Part shown: piece after piece, positions 63,459-64,000 of the stretch
Position numbering within the stretch: the stretch's first letter is position 1
Layout of the letters: each line of letters begins with the position of its first letter
Source: CAZBBC01 sp964489835
GTDB lineage: Bacteria; Calditrichota; Calditrichia; JAJRVZ01
Assembly: GCA_964489835.1 (NCBI GenBank)
Contig: CAZBBC010000004.1
Location: 1 to 64,000 of the forward strand
DNA length: 64,000 bases
Reading direction: 5' to 3'
Program-made: the position numbers and the translations under genes
Notes under the pieces: generated by a model
Told to the model about the DNA's origin: nothing
Database searches by the model: none
The model's input: only the letters and a program-made list of their open reading frames with translations

Positions 63459-64000
63459 TAGAAACTGAAAATCTCACTAAGTATTATGGTAAAATACGTG
63501 GAATAGAAGATCTGAACTTCCAGATTAACGAAGGAGAATTGTTTGGTTTTCTTGGTCCCAACGGTGCGGGAAAATCAACAACGATCAGGCTGCTTCTTAA
63601 TCTGTTACAACCATCTTCAGGCAGAGCGTACCTGTTTGGCAAGGAAGTGAGAAAATATTACAAACAAATTTTTAAACGAATTGGAAATTTGCCGGGAGAA
63701 TTGAAATTATATGAAGAATTAAACGGCAATTATTTTCTTGATTATATGAATAGCTTCAACACAAAGAATCCCATATTGAGAGAAGAGCTTATTGAAGCTT
63801 TTCAGCTTAAAAAAGAAGATATGAATAAGAAAATCAAATATTATTCACGGGGTATGAAACAAAAACTGGGCATCATACAGGCTCTTCAGGAAGAACCGGA
63901 TCTAATCATTATGGATGAGCCATCAGAAGGTCTGGATCCGCTGAACAAGAATGTACTATATGACTATCTGATAAAACTCAAGGATAATGGAAAAACAATA
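63443..64000 (+). CDS. ABC transporter ATPase, truncated by window end
   Basis: The first 186 codons of an ABC-2/NatA-type ATPase are present and the gene runs off the window without a stop. Walker A GPNGAGKSTT, signature YSRGMKQKLG and Walker B LIIMDEPSEGLDP are clear. The ATG at 63443 lies inside the end of the propeller lipoprotein gene, which implies co-translation. An ABC-2 permease gene probably follows beyond the window, but that cannot be seen. Confidence 0.92.
   Translation, partial: MARFIIETENLTKYYGKIRGIEDLNFQINEGELFGFLGPNGAGKSTTIRLLLNLLQPSSGRAYLFGKEVRKYYKQIFKRIGNLPGELKLYEELNGNYFLDYMNSFNTKNPILREELIEAFQLKKEDMNKKIKYYSRGMKQKLGIIQALQEEPDLIIMDEPSEGLDPLNKNVLYDYLIKLKDNGKTI

Overview
The window is a chromosomal segment of a low-GC (about 40% by eye) diderm bacterium. 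It carries lipid A (LpxH), TolC/MacA-type efflux, outer-membrane barrel proteins and many lipoproteins. Several genes resemble types common in the FCB superphylum: a PorV/PorQ-like barrel, a DUF4292/LolB-like lipoprotein, a sugar kinase fused to a RapZ C-terminal domain, and a small DUF4295-like protein next to ribosomal genes L28 and L33. A deep FCB lineage (Calditrichota, Marinimicrobia or KSB1-like) is my best guess, but no rRNA gene is present to prove it. I found no rRNA, tRNA, CRISPR array, prophage or intact insertion sequence. Coding density is high.

Layout. 0.4-6.1 kb: a five-gene efflux operon (TolC-like channel, MacA-like adaptor, ATPase, two different MacB-type permeases). 6.4-11.8 kb: an NhaC-type antiporter, then a probable cell-wall sugar salvage pair (AmgK-like kinase fused to RapZ C-domain, MurU-like nucleotidyltransferase), an S58 peptidase and a SpoIIM-like membrane protein. 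11.8-18.7 kb, minus strand: a NatAB-like ABC exporter, a YigZ protein, and the lysine/diaminopimelate genes dapD, dapA, dapB and lysC. 19.4-22.5 kb: murB-murA facing lpxH. 22.6-22.9 kb: remnant of a VWA/CoxE-like gene. 23-31 kb: a DJ-1 family protein, class II ribonucleotide reductase, a PilZ protein, an MFS carrier and ATP-dependent PEP carboxykinase. 31-36.5 kb: two outer-membrane beta proteins (one TonB-receptor-like), phosphoglucomutase, rhomboid protease and MsrB. 36.5-45.3 kb, minus strand: a zinc-ribbon protein, a PEP-synthase regulator, a beta-propeller protein, an acetyltransferase-aminotransferase fusion, a glycosyltransferase, and a lipoprotein pair. 45.5-49.7 kb: PBP1A facing an EnvC-like murein hydrolase activator and a PorV-like barrel. 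50-56.1 kb: a six-gene metal uptake locus with two DtxR-type regulators and two FeoB systems. 56.3-64 kb: a TPR lipoprotein, a glutaminyl cyclase, L28/L33, a C69 dipeptidase, a GlpT-family carrier, a propeller lipoprotein, and an ABC ATPase cut by the window end.

Functional themes are envelope building and recycling (MurA, MurB, PBP1A, EnvC-like, DAP synthesis, MurU/AmgK salvage, LpxH), metal uptake (Feo), and gluconeogenesis/sugar phosphate metabolism (PckA, Pgm, PpsR). The items most worth a second look are the Feo locus (a membrane-tethered DtxR-FeoA protein, a FeoB split by an in-frame TAG, and a second FeoB with a different membrane motif), the kinase-RapZ fusion, the EnvC-like protein that has lost two zinc ligands, and the small protein beside L28/L33.
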